A stretch of DNA of 64,000 nt from Lachnospiraceae bacterium (GTDB lineage: Bacteria > Bacillota > Clostridia > Lachnospirales > Lachnospiraceae), in the NCBI GenBank assembly GCA_017445585.1, contig JAFSTX010000068.1, forward strand, positions 16,321 to 80,320. Reading direction: 5' to 3'. The notes beneath the pieces were generated by a model. It had not been told where the DNA came from. It did no database searches and saw only the letters and a program-made list of their open reading frames with translations. Positions 19,401 to 27,391 of the stretch are shown piece by piece (the stretch's first letter is position 1; every line of letters begins with the position of its first letter). Both the position numbers and the translations under genes were made by a program.

Positions 19401-22400
19401 CGTCGAGCGAGCCGATGTTCGTCTGGCTGAGTTCTCCGTCAAATCCGAGCTTCGCGCCCTCTCCTGCAAGGATCACATTGCTTGCGGAAATATCTCCCGC
19501 AAGTGTCAGGGTCTTGCCCGCTGCCACCGTCAGATCTCCGGATATCACGTATCTGCTGTCCGCAGACGTGATCGTGAGGTTCTTGTCCACGACGATTCCC
19601 TCGCCGGCACTGGCCTTGCTGATCAGCTCGATGGTCTCGCCTTCCTGCGCTGCCGCTACGGCCTCGGCGAGTGTATCGTACACGACACCGGTATCTTTAT
19701 TGCGAGCGACCTCTGTCGCATCGGAGACTTTTCCTTCGGAATTGATCTGCTTGGAACCGTCTCCCTCCAGATCGAACTTGGAAACGGAATCTGCGGTAAC
19801 GGCGCCGATCAGGACCTGACGTCCGTCGGTCATCTCTCCGCTGAGTGTGGCTACCTGTTTCCTGGAAAGCTCTCCGTTGATCCTGACTGCGCCATCGGCA
19901 CCGAGATCCACACTGCCTCCGGTGATCTGAGCAGCTCCGTCGACGCCCAGAATGCCGCTGACCTTGGCTCCGCCTTCGATCACGGTATCCTTGATATTAA
20001 GAGTACCGTTTACATTGACCTGACCGCTGAGCTTGTAAGGTCCCTCGACGCTGACCATGCTGCCGGCAGGTACTGTCAGATCCTCACTCGTATTACGCAG
20101 AAGCGTGATCGTGTGCCCGTTCGCGGCAGCCACGGCCTCCTCCAGCGTGTAATAGCTGTGAGTTTCTTCGTCGATAGTTACGGAAGCTACGGCTCCATTC
20201 AGTATACCGGCCTCTGTGATGATGTATCCGTCCTTGTCAATGACGGTGTAGTTGACCTTAGCGCCCTCTCCGGCGGAGCCGGTAGTGGTCTTGAGGACGA
20301 ACGTCCCGTCTTTGGCGCTGGAGTTTGCAGCGACTACGGTATCGGATCCGCCCAGGACCTTTCTCTCGCTCTCGTAGGTATTGAAGATGGTGTCGATTTT
20401 CTTTGCGGCCTTGAAATCATCCGCAAGGATGACGGTCTTGCTGACATTGAAGTAGAGCTCTTCCGCGTCCAGAGTCCCGCCCAGGGTAAGCCCGGCGGAG
20501 TTCGAGCTGTTCAGGATGTCCTTGCCCGCGGTCTCGGCCACGTTGCCGCTGAACTTCGAGTTCTTCACGGTCATTACGCCGTAGTCATTGTAGATCGCGC
20601 CGCCGTATCCGCCGCCGCCCTGCGTGCGCTGATGCGCCGTGTTGCCGGTAAAGGTACAGCCGTCGATCAGCATCTCGCCGTTCCTGCTCTTATCGTCCTT
20701 GCGCTGGTTCATGATCGCGCCGCCGTTTGAGTAGCTGTCTGTGCCCTGGATGCTGTTGCCGTCAAATACGGTATTTCTGACCTCGGTATACGCGGAGGTG
20801 TTCACGATGGCCGCAGCGCCTGCTGCGGTATTCTTCACGAATTTCGAACCGGTAATGACAGTCCTGGAGCCTGCATCTGTGTAGATGGCAGCCTTGGCTC
20901 CGGCCTTGTTGCCCTCGAAGGTGGAGCCGGAGACCGTGAGCTTGTTCTTATTAAGGATAGCGGAACCGCTGTTATATCCGGAGAAGCTTTCGCCGGTAGC
21001 GGTATTGTTCTTCATGACGGTGTCTTTCATGACGAGTTCCGCGCTGCCGTCGATATAGATAGTACCGGAGCTTCCGGACTTGTTATCAGAGATCGTGGCG
21101 TTTTTGATCTCGGTGTAGCTCTCGCCGGTGAGCATGATGGCTCCGCCGCCGCCGTAACCCTTGTAAACGCCGACGGTCTTATTGCCGGTGATCGTGGCTC
21201 CGTTGATGTAGAGCTTGCCGTTGCTGTAGATACCGCCGCCGGAGTTGTAGGCGGTATTGCCGGTGATCTTCATGCCCTTCTCGACATAGCTGGTACCTTC
21301 GTTATAGATACCCGCTCCGCTCATGCCGCCGTGTTTTCCGTTTGCTCCTGCCGAGGCGCCGTCGCCCTTGCCGGCCACGTTGTTGCTGATCGTACCGGAC
21401 TCAAAATGCGCAACTGCCTTCTTTGCGATATAGACCGCACCTGCACTGGCGCCCTTGTCGGTATCACGCGAGCTGGTGTTGCCTGTGATGGTACCGCCGC
21501 TCATGCGGAAGGAGGCCGTCGGATAAGCCTCAGAAGGCGTGATATAGATGCCGCAGCCCGAATTGGAGCTGAAGTTGTTCTTGATCGTACCGCCGGTCAT
21601 GACCATGTTTGCTGCACGGACCGCGGCGCCGCCATCGCCGACGCGCCTGTTGCCGGAGATCGTGCCGCCGCTCATGTAGACGCGGCCGTAGCTTCTGATG
21701 GCGCCGTTTCCACAGCCGGTGATGGTGCCGCCCTTTATAGAAATAACGCTGCTGGTGGCCACGTAGATCGCTGAAAGGTTCTGTGCCGTACCCTTGGAAT
21801 CATTTGCTTTGGCACCGCAGTCAGAGATCGTGCCGCCGTTTATGATAAAGCGCCCTCCATAGGCGTTTACCGCACCGGCTCTGTCGGCAGTATCATATTT
21901 GCTGTTAAATGCGTTCTGCAGACGCGCGCCGCTCTCCAGCACGAAGGTACCGCCCCAGACCATCTTGATCATGGGATCCTTTGCAGTGACTCTGCCTGAA
22001 TTGCCGTCGATCGACAGTCCCTTTTCGCCTGCGATCACAAGATCTGAGGCCTTGCCTACGGAGAAGAGGACTCCCTTGAAGTCGGAAGACCTTCTGAGGG
22101 TCCTGGAGGTGCCGTCATCAACGAGCCTGATGGAAGTATTATATGGAAGAGTGATATTGTCTTCGAGGTCGAAGCTCGCGCCGATCTTTATGACCTTTTT
22201 GCCGCCGCGCTCGGTACTCTCGACCGCCGTCTTAAGTGCCTGGAAATCAGTCACCGTGACAGTCTCCGCGCCGTCAAAATCTCCCTTATAGGAGATGTCT
22301 TTGCTGACCATGACGGCATCCTGGTACTTGCCGTCTGCGCTGAGCGACCACTGATCGTTGCCGCTGAAGAAACGCGAAGCGAGTGCGCTGCGTGCGCCGC

Positions 22401-24369
22401 TGCTCTCAAACTCGACAGCATGGTTCGCGCCCGCGTTCGTCCAGGCGTTCGACGTAACCTCGATCCTGCCGCTGCCGCTGAGGGAGCTGCCTTTTACGGT
22501 GATGCGGTCGTTCTTTGCAAAGAGGAAGACCTCGTTGTCTTCGATGATACCATCGTGAAGCTCAAAGGTACCGGCCACAAGGATTCCGTCTCCCTTGCCG
22601 TTGCAGCGGTTGCCGCTGACGGTGCCGCCGTACATATACAGGCCGCACCTGGGATCGCCGATGCTGATACCGCCGCCGTTCGCGTCGGCATAGTTGCCGG
22701 TGATCTCGCCGCCGTACATATACATCTGTCCATAGTGCTTCGTGCCGTCCTCATCCGAGGAGGTGCCGTTGCGGACGCCGCCGCCGTAGCTGATGGACTC
22801 GTTGCCTTTGATGACACCGCCGTTCATGGTGAAGACGCCTACGTTGTAGACGCCGGCGCCGACCAGATGCTCGCCGGAGGATTTGTTGCCGGTGATGGTA
22901 CCGCCGTTAAGAGTCAGTGTACCGTAGTTGCTGATACCGCGCGAACCGCCGGTGATAAATGTGTCGTCGCCGCCGATGGTGACGGAACCTGTCCTCCACG
23001 CGGGAGAGCCGCAGCAGACCGCGGCCTTGCCGGGAGTGCTGGAGCCGTAGACCTTGATATTCTCGAATGTGCCTTCGCCGTTACGGACGTAGATATTCGT
23101 GCCCTCGCTGATATTAAAGGTGGAATCAGCGACTTCCACGGTTCCGCCGTAGCTGACGAGATTGTACTGGACCGCCCCGGAGAGATCCAGATTCTTTGCC
23201 TTGATCCAGCCGTAATCGCCGCCCGCGACCACTGCCACATTTCCGATGGCAGTACCGCCTATATTGTCGGTCTTAAGTCCGTCGATCGTGACGAAACCGG
23301 CCTTGTTCTGGACGGCTTTGTATACGGTCCCGTCGATGACCATATCCTTGATGTTGACCGTACCGCGCTCATTGTAGATGCCGTGGTAGTTGCTGTTCAG
23401 GATCTGGCAGTTCTCGAGGGTGATCACATTATGATTGTTGACCGTGGAGGCGTTGGACTTCTCCATGACGGTATTCCTGACCACAGCTTCTCCTGCGTTG
23501 TATATCTGATATGTCTTGCTGCCGGAGAATGTACAGCTGTCGATCTCACACTTTGTGGCCTCGCTGTAATTGTATACTGCGCCCTTCAGCGCGCAGTCCT
23601 TGACTGTGACGTTCTTCATGTCCAGAGAACCGTGGTTTGTGATGGTCCAGACCTCGCTCTGGCTGATCGTGCCGCCGGTCATTACTACTGTACCGTTGTT
23701 ATTGATGGTGTTCGTGCCGGCGCGCTCCATCCACGTGTTTTCACCGCTGATATTGAGATATGCGTTCCTTTCCACCTCAAAACCCGCGGTAGTGGACTTG
23801 ACAAAATTGCCGCCGGTGACGTTCACTGTGGTTCCGGCCTTGATATATACCCAGCTCGCACCGGCGTACTCAAAGGTGCCGCCGTTGATGGTGGTATCTC
23901 CGTAGTTCATGATGGAGTACTGCTTGGGGTAGGATATGGTGCCGTCATTCCAGACGAGGCTGCCGCCCGCACGCACTATCACGGCGTTCGTGCCGATATT
24001 CTTTACATTCAGCTCGATGCCGTCCATGGTAAGAGAGGCGCCGTCGTTGATACTGAGCACATATCCGGCGTTCTGATTCAGAGTGATCTTGCCGGTACCC
24101 GTCAGTGTCTTCGTGCCGTTTACTTCGTAAGCACCCTTTGACTTGACGTTATTGTTAAGTTCGATGACTCTGGTGTCATCCGCTGCAAGAGCCTCACGAA
24201 GCCAGTCGTCCGTGATCTTGCCTGACTTTCCGCCCAGTACGCCCGTGGCAAAGAGTACACCTACGGTAATGCCGCCTGCCAGCAGTACGCCGAAGATACT
24301 CGAAAGCACGGGATGAGCGGATATGAATCCGATCAAACCTTTTTTCTTTTTCTTCTCTTTTTCTTCCAT
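13495..24369 (-). CDS. giant beta-helix surface protein with internal MBL-fold domain (3,624 aa)
   Basis: A frame begins with GTG at 24381, but AAAGGTGG lies eight bases before the ATG at 24369, so that ATG is the likely start. A lysine-rich N-terminus and one hydrophobic segment (about residues 20-42) form a signal anchor; there is no LPXTG. Residues about 50-2,850 are right-handed beta-helix repeats rich in GGxIxxNxA and CTFTGNxS turns, as in Pmp-like adhesins. Module linkers of the type IGDTEFKTLEAAYEAAQDGD recur at least six times. Residues about 2,900-3,180 form an MBL domain: IVVDGGYRDG, HPHNDH at 2974-2979, AHHGY with His3115-3116, FVLWPAST. More beta-helix follows to the C-terminus. 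It probably binds and cleaves a surface ligand for the importer encoded downstream. Confidence 0.88.
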   Translation of the reverse strand: MEEKEKKKKKGLIGFISAHPVLSSIFGVLLAGGITVGVLFATGVLGGKSGKITDDWLREALAADDTRVIELNNNVKSKGAYEVNGTKTLTGTGKITLNQNAGYVLSINDGASLTMDGIELNVKNIGTNAVIVRAGGSLVWNDGTISYPKQYSIMNYGDTTINGGTFEYAGASWVYIKAGTTVNVTGGNFVKSTTAGFEVERNAYLNISGENTWMERAGTNTINNNGTVVMTGGTISQSEVWTITNHGSLDMKNVTVKDCALKGAVYNYSEATKCEIDSCTFSGSKTYQIYNAGEAVVRNTVMEKSNASTVNNHNVITLENCQILNSNYHGIYNERGTVNIKDMVIDGTVYKAVQNKAGFVTIDGLKTDNIGGTAIGNVAVVAGGDYGWIKAKNLDLSGAVQYNLVSYGGTVEVADSTFNISEGTNIYVRNGEGTFENIKVYGSSTPGKAAVCCGSPAWRTGSVTIGGDDTFITGGSRGISNYGTLTLNGGTITGNKSSGEHLVGAGVYNVGVFTMNGGVIKGNESISYGGGVRNGTSSDEDGTKHYGQMYMYGGEITGNYADANGGGISIGDPRCGLYMYGGTVSGNRCNGKGDGILVAGTFELHDGIIEDNEVFLFAKNDRITVKGSSLSGSGRIEVTSNAWTNAGANHAVEFESSGARSALASRFFSGNDQWSLSADGKYQDAVMVSKDISYKGDFDGAETVTVTDFQALKTAVESTERGGKKVIKIGASFDLEDNITLPYNTSIRLVDDGTSRTLRRSSDFKGVLFSVGKASDLVIAGEKGLSIDGNSGRVTAKDPMIKMVWGGTFVLESGARLQNAFNSKYDTADRAGAVNAYGGRFIINGGTISDCGAKANDSKGTAQNLSAIYVATSSVISIKGGTITGCGNGAIRSYGRVYMSGGTISGNRRVGDGGAAVRAANMVMTGGTIKNNFSSNSGCGIYITPSEAYPTASFRMSGGTITGNTSSRDTDKGASAGAVYIAKKAVAHFESGTISNNVAGKGDGASAGANGKHGGMSGAGIYNEGTSYVEKGMKITGNTAYNSGGGIYSNGKLYINGATITGNKTVGVYKGYGGGGAIMLTGESYTEIKNATISDNKSGSSGTIYIDGSAELVMKDTVMKNNTATGESFSGYNSGSAILNKNKLTVSGSTFEGNKAGAKAAIYTDAGSRTVITGSKFVKNTAAGAAAIVNTSAYTEVRNTVFDGNSIQGTDSYSNGGAIMNQRKDDKSRNGEMLIDGCTFTGNTAHQRTQGGGGYGGAIYNDYGVMTVKNSKFSGNVAETAGKDILNSSNSAGLTLGGTLDAEELYFNVSKTVILADDFKAAKKIDTIFNTYESERKVLGGSDTVVAANSSAKDGTFVLKTTTGSAGEGAKVNYTVIDKDGYIITEAGILNGAVASVTIDEETHSYYTLEEAVAAANGHTITLLRNTSEDLTVPAGSMVSVEGPYKLSGQVNVNGTLNIKDTVIEGGAKVSGILGVDGAAQITGGSVDLGADGAVRINGELSRKQVATLSGEMTDGRQVLIGAVTADSVSKFDLEGDGSKQINSEGKVSDATEVARNKDTGVVYDTLAEAVAAAQEGETIELISKASAGEGIVVDKNLTITSADSRYVISGDLTVAAGKTLTLAGDISASNVILAGEGAKLGFDGELSQTNIGSLDVRALGSFEKLKSDKTVVLAGDMAKNYDKVTLTGAESTYMLTPEGTLTDYAEARIGSRYYTTLEEAVEAAKAGDKVELVNNVQLEATLVIRNGITLTTDGVKDHTITATKQSDNDFMINIKEAKSDIGGASADSRLILDGQNVEHSRPVLGIQTEGTKVRFLTIRNSRTSYTGGAVYGNITGISFEDCVFENNTGSTGGAVYMANETSTTFTNCTFTGNRSTATGNSGGAVNLPAAGTAVFNGCTFTGNSSAGYGGVFSGTGSSAGKASRFICTDCTFTDNTSENVGGVAYMSQSGQTYPAIFAAFGCTFSGNSSAGNGSVVRATGGFVIEGCTFTANEGGDAYLSVGNTAAYSPVTVNGKTYEARYVGGSTFDVTRGRGVSGTWKDNGDNTFVEYVTDEAVAKIGDTEFKTLEAAYEAAQDGDTIVIVNDVILEGQLITDKTLTIRTDGQTRTVTCPDRGSYMIYARTGVLRLEGTGEDGRLILDGTGSSATANRPILTFQSAGCSASYVTVQNSMSTDGGYGGGAYVNVKDVVFDNCKFINNTAKATSGNGGGALRVSASGDVTANNCQFTGNRSENYGGAVTAVGSYGKITLNGCTFSGNSSASVGGAIYGNQSSGNGSWVIADNCTFDGNTAGGNGAVIRSTGNIQFTGCTFAGNSGTDGDISVSDAATFTRKVSGSVFDKTKSNAYGSNVSTITLGASGTDDNTYAAAVVITIDAPTQKLTTGEFTGSAHDITAILDGFDSTKMSFTAEKDGESVDILQPGVYTITVKAGDAYNFTGDVTEVSFTYTVSEGSAEVAKPTLKPEYASYNYDGNVLTAADILDGFDAAKMTATITRDGIEATLSEAGTYTVTVKPAENFRFPDNAESVEFTVTVEAAIVAKIGETGYTSLPDALTAANEGDTIVLVADTGISDSLIINKAVTITTDGSDRTINLSDAMAEVTGWAIKLETAKITLAGTPEGRIILDGRNLERDRGVLWISSKAGATVSYVTVQNSINKGGAANNGAGGVHVSNGPAALGDTVIDHMIIQNCESKSGNGGGMTINTPNIQIRDSRFVNNKASGNGGGLNTPSNYAITVDGCVFENNTAAAGNSIYTNGANVAIRHCFFDGDTDTVRKGSSTVDGCTYLCDYMEGAHTLLDKLPAYTDGILVGYADGDESTEEVIYTATADAAAAYADQAAASLSAEAAKKTTEGITTWTIRSGGTRYILHFTARDGALRIIAEPAAYSNSTSYSHSGTGFAPTVSLINVSDDTDDTRYGLSLLYQIEDGSFIVVDGGYRDGLYADTNNTSATRLYNKMVELNGSESGIRIAAWLLTHPHNDHVAALTSFANRYKGSVTLEKLIYNMPADYEYSLPHGEDGANTDWRDNTKALSWAQNVIKAHTGDVFYIGGATVNVLYTAELLKPMNFANINETSVIYRISLGDYSTMVLGDTSQYTEPVLTGLYNSSIKADIVTTAHHGYTPRGVSSALYQAIAPEFVLWPASTEAYNANTSNAANKWLLANVSEGKIHIAKDYTAAEGWAYTMSLTQTETPKAAQVGETVYATIAEALSAVPEGGTVTLLHSASGAQVDKNVAITGNYAFEGTVAAGKTLTVSGKVGDLTLTLGEGALVGIASDTEATNLTVTNASELVGKTVLAGNTEKASLFTLTNDAYMLYEDGGLYDKGTAMTGGKVYATLADAYAAASAGSTITIIRDETMTAVQLAVTKAVTITSDKYATRTLYASDSSTIGDAGFLIRINAAGASISGYDASHRLVISGEKLTAARGRGLLYVTAANTTVAHIDVKDVASKGAGAGMYINQTGCTVEDCTFTNCDAQGGGGGGLLLSNNTSITIKGCTFTGNMSSTTGGYYGGAFGTSNSSSVVTLEDCTFTGNVCKGTVGGGALTAGSKLTIRGNVTVNDNSTTSASAIGGGIFIRTATGSIIIESGATLTLNGNTSNGAASAIAFKDNGAGTITNNGTLIIDGVTQ

Positions 24370-24431
24370 CCCAAAATCCACCTTTCTGTGATGTAAATCT
24401 AAGATTATCGTTATCGATCAGGAGAGACCGA

Positions 24432-25442
24432 TCATCTGATGATGTCGTTCTCCTCCATGAGAGTAAGCATGGTACCGATCCCCTTTTCCTCGGCTTTACG
24501 GAGGATCAGATCGCCGACGGCTACGTCGGAGATGGATATGCCGTGCGAGGAGGCGATGACGAATTCGTCCTCGGATGCGCGGCCTACTGCCTCGCCGTTG
24601 ATAATCTTGCCCAGGATCTGATACTCGTCGTTCAGTCCGTCCGTGTACTTGCCGTCAGCCAGATAGCACTGTACGAGGTTCCAGTCGTCGCAGACGAATC
24701 TGTCGGCCCAGGTGTATGTCTTGCCTTCCCATGCGGTGCTCTCGAGCGGGATGCCGAGCATGCCCTTGTGAAGGTTCTCGACGTAGATGAGAGGCTTGTC
24801 GCCGCGCTGGGTGGCCGTGATCAGGATCTGCGAATCATCGATGGCAGCCTGGCGCTCCTCCGCGCTGCGGATAGGCACGAACTCGACCTCTGGCATCAGA
24901 GGAACCATCTTTGTCATATATGCATCGATGGCAGCCGGATACAGATCATCGATATAGATCTTCTTAAGTTCGGGAACGACCAGCTTCATGAGGCGGGCGT
25001 TCCAGCGGCCCTGCTCGCCGGCTCCTATGATCGTCATGGAGTGAGTGTTCTTTACCTTGCAGTACTTCGCAGTGATGGCTGCTACCGCAGCGGTACGGAT
25101 CGCAGTGATCCAGCGGCCGTCCATGATAGCCTTGATACCGCCTGTCTCAGCGTCGTTCATAACCATGATGCCCCAGGTGACAGGAAGCCCCTTGCCGCGG
25201 TTCTCCGGATATCCGGCCACCCACTTCATACCTGTGATATCCTGATCACCCCCGATATATGCGGGCATGGCGTTGATATAGGTCTGAGGTCTGGTATTGA
25301 CGTGGATCTTGACCGGAAGCTGGCAGGTTCCCTTGCCGAACTCCGACATACCTTTTTCCACTACATCGATGACCTCTTTGTAATCGAGGTTGAGTGCGAG
25401 AATATCCTCCTGAGAAAGATACCTGAACTGTGCTTTAGACAT
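24432..25442 (-). CDS. ornithine cyclodeaminase / mu-crystallin family protein
   Basis: The 336-aa protein has the family's order: INAMPAYIGG near residue 75 and TGMKWVAGYPEN near 90 (active-site lysine), TAIRTAAVAA near 130 (substrate arginine), IIGAGEQGR near 160 (Rossmann dinucleotide motif) and SHGISISDVAVGD near 310. Members catalyse NAD(P)-dependent deamination or imine reduction (ornithine cyclodeaminase, alanine dehydrogenase, ketimine reductase) or act in amino-acid precursor synthesis; the exact reaction cannot be told. It is the first gene of the cluster, 62 bases before the giant protein gene, and begins after a GGAGC Shine-Dalgarno. It is the cluster's only amino-acid-type enzyme. 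Confidence 0.85.
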   Translation of the reverse strand: MSKAQFRYLSQEDILALNLDYKEVIDVVEKGMSEFGKGTCQLPVKIHVNTRPQTYINAMPAYIGGDQDITGMKWVAGYPENRGKGLPVTWGIMVMNDAETGGIKAIMDGRWITAIRTAAVAAITAKYCKVKNTHSMTIIGAGEQGRWNARLMKLVVPELKKIYIDDLYPAAIDAYMTKMVPLMPEVEFVPIRSAEERQAAIDDSQILITATQRGDKPLIYVENLHKGMLGIPLESTAWEGKTYTWADRFVCDDWNLVQCYLADGKYTDGLNDEYQILGKIINGEAVGRASEDEFVIASSHGISISDVAVGDLILRKAEEKGIGTMLTLMEENDIIR

Positions 25443-25526
25443 AACTCCTTGCTCCTTTTATAATTGGTTTTGTAAAAGACTATGTTCAAAAGGGTACAAA
25501 TTCCCTTATGATAGTTTAACGATTTT

Positions 25527-25554
25527 ATTATATAAAAAAACTCCAAAATGTCAA
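25527..25554 (-). promoter_or_regulatory. promoter of the ornithine cyclodeaminase / giant protein / importer cluster
   Basis: On the minus strand TTGACA (25554-25549) and TATAAT (25532-25527) are separated by 16 bases, a consensus sigma-A promoter 85 bases before the start codon at 25442. It is the only consensus promoter I found upstream of the cluster, so it probably drives genes from 25442 to at least 6200. Confidence 0.75.
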
Positions 25555-25584
25555 CATTTTGACAACATTTTACTGACATTTTTT
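25549..25584. promoter_or_regulatory. operator-like repeats over the -35 box
   Basis: TGTCAA-N4-TTGACA (25549-25564) is a perfect inverted repeat covering the -35 hexamer, and ACATTTT-type direct repeats continue to 25584. Position and repetition suit a repressor site for the divergent DeoR-family regulator. The rest of 25443-25794 is AT-rich with no other feature seen apart from the two promoters. Confidence 0.5.
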
Positions 25585-25715
25585 TAAAAAAATCATATAC
25601 GCGAAATACACCTGCACACCACGAAGATCATCGTAACGGTTTAAACGTTTTTACGCGGATTTAAGCAGTATTTCCGGCTTGATGTCCCGCCGGATACAGC
25701 CATTACAATTTTGTG

Positions 25716-25744
25716 TTGCTTTGATAAACTTTCAATGCTATAAT
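25716..25744 (+). promoter_or_regulatory. promoter of the deoR-family gene
   Basis: TTGCTT (25716-25721) and TATAAT (25739-25744) are 17 bases apart, ending 50 bases before the chosen ATG at 25795. Confidence 0.6.
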
Positions 25745-25794
25745 GACGATGTTCCCAAAAAGTTATGATAACATTCTGCGGAGGTTTTTATGCT

Positions 25795-26565
25795 ATGAAG
25801 AGCATGCGCCAGATAGAGCTCGTTAAGCTCCTTGAGAAAAACCACGTGATCAACACCGCCGAGATGGCCAAACGATTCAATGTATCCATCGAGACGATCA
25901 GGCGTGATCTGGATCACTTCGAACAGCAGGGGATCCTTAAAAAGATCTACGGCGGCGCGGAACTCCGGTACAACGACGAGGCAGTCTTTACCTCTCCTCT
26001 CGAGCAGCGCATCAATTCACAGCACAGCGAAAAGACCAGCATGGCCAGGAAAGCCGCCCAGCTGATCCCCGACGGATGCACGGTAGCGCTCGATTCCGGC
26101 TCCACCATCCTCGAGCTCAGCAAGCTTCTCAAGGAAAAACACAATATGATCATCATCGCTTCCGATATTCATTCGGCTTCGGAGCTCATCGCCACAGATA
26201 ATAACAACAAAGTCTACATCATTGGCGGTCAGCTGACCAAGGACGGCACGTCGTCGGCCTCATTCGTGAAGGAATTCCTCGCCAGCATTAACCATATCGA
26301 CTATTTCGTGCTCTCGTGCGACGGAGCAAGCCCGGACGACGGACTGTCCAATGACGACGAATATATAAACGAACTGAAACGCAAATATCTGAAAAAGGCC
26401 GATAAAAGCATAGCTCTCATCGACCATACCAAGTTCCTTCGCAGAGGTTTTTACCGGCTCTGTGATATCAGTGAGCTGAGCGTGGTCATCACCGACTCGG
26501 AAACTCATCCCGTTACTGTCGAAAGACTCAGACACACCGGTACAAAAGTAGAGATAGTGAAGTAG
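25795..26565 (+). CDS. DeoR family transcriptional regulator
   Basis: The 256-aa protein has an N-terminal winged helix (residues about 1-60: RQIELVKLLEKNHVINTAEM, then RFNVSIETIRRDLDHFEQQG) and a C-terminal DeoR effector domain. The latter carries IPDGCTVALDSGSTI near 95 and LSCDGASPDDGLSNDDEY near 185, the phosphosugar-binding type. An ATG at 25765 is in frame, but GCGGAGG (25779-25785) supports the ATG at 25795; a two-codon frame at 25790 overlaps it. The gene is divergent from the large minus-strand cluster and probably senses a phosphorylated intermediate and represses that cluster, in agreement with the kinase and phosphatases encoded there. Confidence 0.88.
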   Translation: MKSMRQIELVKLLEKNHVINTAEMAKRFNVSIETIRRDLDHFEQQGILKKIYGGAELRYNDEAVFTSPLEQRINSQHSEKTSMARKAAQLIPDGCTVALDSGSTILELSKLLKEKHNMIIIASDIHSASELIATDNNNKVYIIGGQLTKDGTSSASFVKEFLASINHIDYFVLSCDGASPDDGLSNDDEYINELKRKYLKKADKSIALIDHTKFLRRGFYRLCDISELSVVITDSETHPVTVERLRHTGTKVEIVK

Positions 26566-26596
26566 CCAGTCTGCTGAGATCAACCAGGATCTGTGA

Positions 26597-27391
26597 CTAA
26601 TTCAGATTGCCGAATTCATCACACCTCAGAACAAACTGTTTTTCGATTTCTTCTCCACCAAACGATATCTGAACGGTTATCGATGCAGTATTATGCATCT
26701 TATTATATCCTACCTGACGGACATTATATCCGTCAGCGATATCAGCATATGAAGTCTTTATTGAAAAATCGTGACCGAACTCTTTCTTGTAGTGTTCTTC
26801 GACTGAACGATCATAGTAACTTACAAAATCCGTAGATATTTCGCCAGTCCAGATCAACCTGTCGTCTTCATCAAAGCAATCTATCGTCTTTGTTGCACTG
26901 ACCAGTCTCGGAAGAACCGTATTTCCATAACCATCGACCTTTTTGTATGCATACTCGATTCCTTCAACCTGGATCATTTTGTCACCGGTTTTTTGAGTTT
27001 CCGTCTCAAATCTCAGCTTTTCAAGCGGATTGACAGGTACCTGCGGGTCTTTCGAAACCGTGGAAAAGTCATTTGGCTTATATTCATCAAATGGTCTGAT
27101 AAGGAAAAATAATCCAAAACCTATCGCAAGAAAACTCACAACAATTAATACCGCGGTCAGGGATTTTCGCCCTGCGGTATTATCAAAAGCCGCCTCCTCT
27201 GCGAAGCTTTCCGCGATCTCTTTGGGATCTCCGAAAACACTGTAAATGGTTTCCTTATCTGCATCCGGATGTTCGAAGCAGAATGACCTGAGACTTTCCG
27301 TCATATCACTGATAAACTGTTTCTTTTCTTTGACAGCAGGTAATACCCTTTTCAGCTCCTTGATATATTTTTTTGATGATAGTATGCTCAT
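26597..27391 (-). CDS. membrane protein with HAAS-type N-terminal domain, PadR partner
   Basis: Residues 1-75 form a helical cytoplasmic domain (KYIKELKRVLPAVKEKKQFI, DADKETIYSVFGDPKEIAES) of the HAAS/DUF1700 type usually paired with PadR regulators. One membrane helix spans about 77-98 (LTAVLIVVSFLAIGFGLFFL) and about 165 residues lie outside, with no motif I recognise. Its start overlaps the padR stop by four bases. Such pairs commonly control a neighbouring transporter or envelope-stress operon, here the divergent ABC genes. The gene is convergent with the DeoR gene, 31 bases away. Confidence 0.75.
   Translation of the reverse strand: MSILSSKKYIKELKRVLPAVKEKKQFISDMTESLRSFCFEHPDADKETIYSVFGDPKEIAESFAEEAAFDNTAGRKSLTAVLIVVSFLAIGFGLFFLIRPFDEYKPNDFSTVSKDPQVPVNPLEKLRFETETQKTGDKMIQVEGIEYAYKKVDGYGNTVLPRLVSATKTIDCFDEDDRLIWTGEISTDFVSYYDRSVEEHYKKEFGHDFSIKTSYADIADGYNVRQVGYNKMHNTASITVQISFGGEEIEKQFVLRCDEFGNLN

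Noticed and set aside
18970..20730. Plus-strand open frame of 586 codons, and a similar one of 573 codons at 22420-24141
   Set aside because: Both are antisense to the giant beta-helix gene; their length follows from its repetitive codon use, and no ribosome binding site or domain was seen.
24370..24381. GTG start of the giant protein
   Set aside because: The GTG is part of the probable ribosome binding sequence (AAAGGTGG) of the ATG at 24369.
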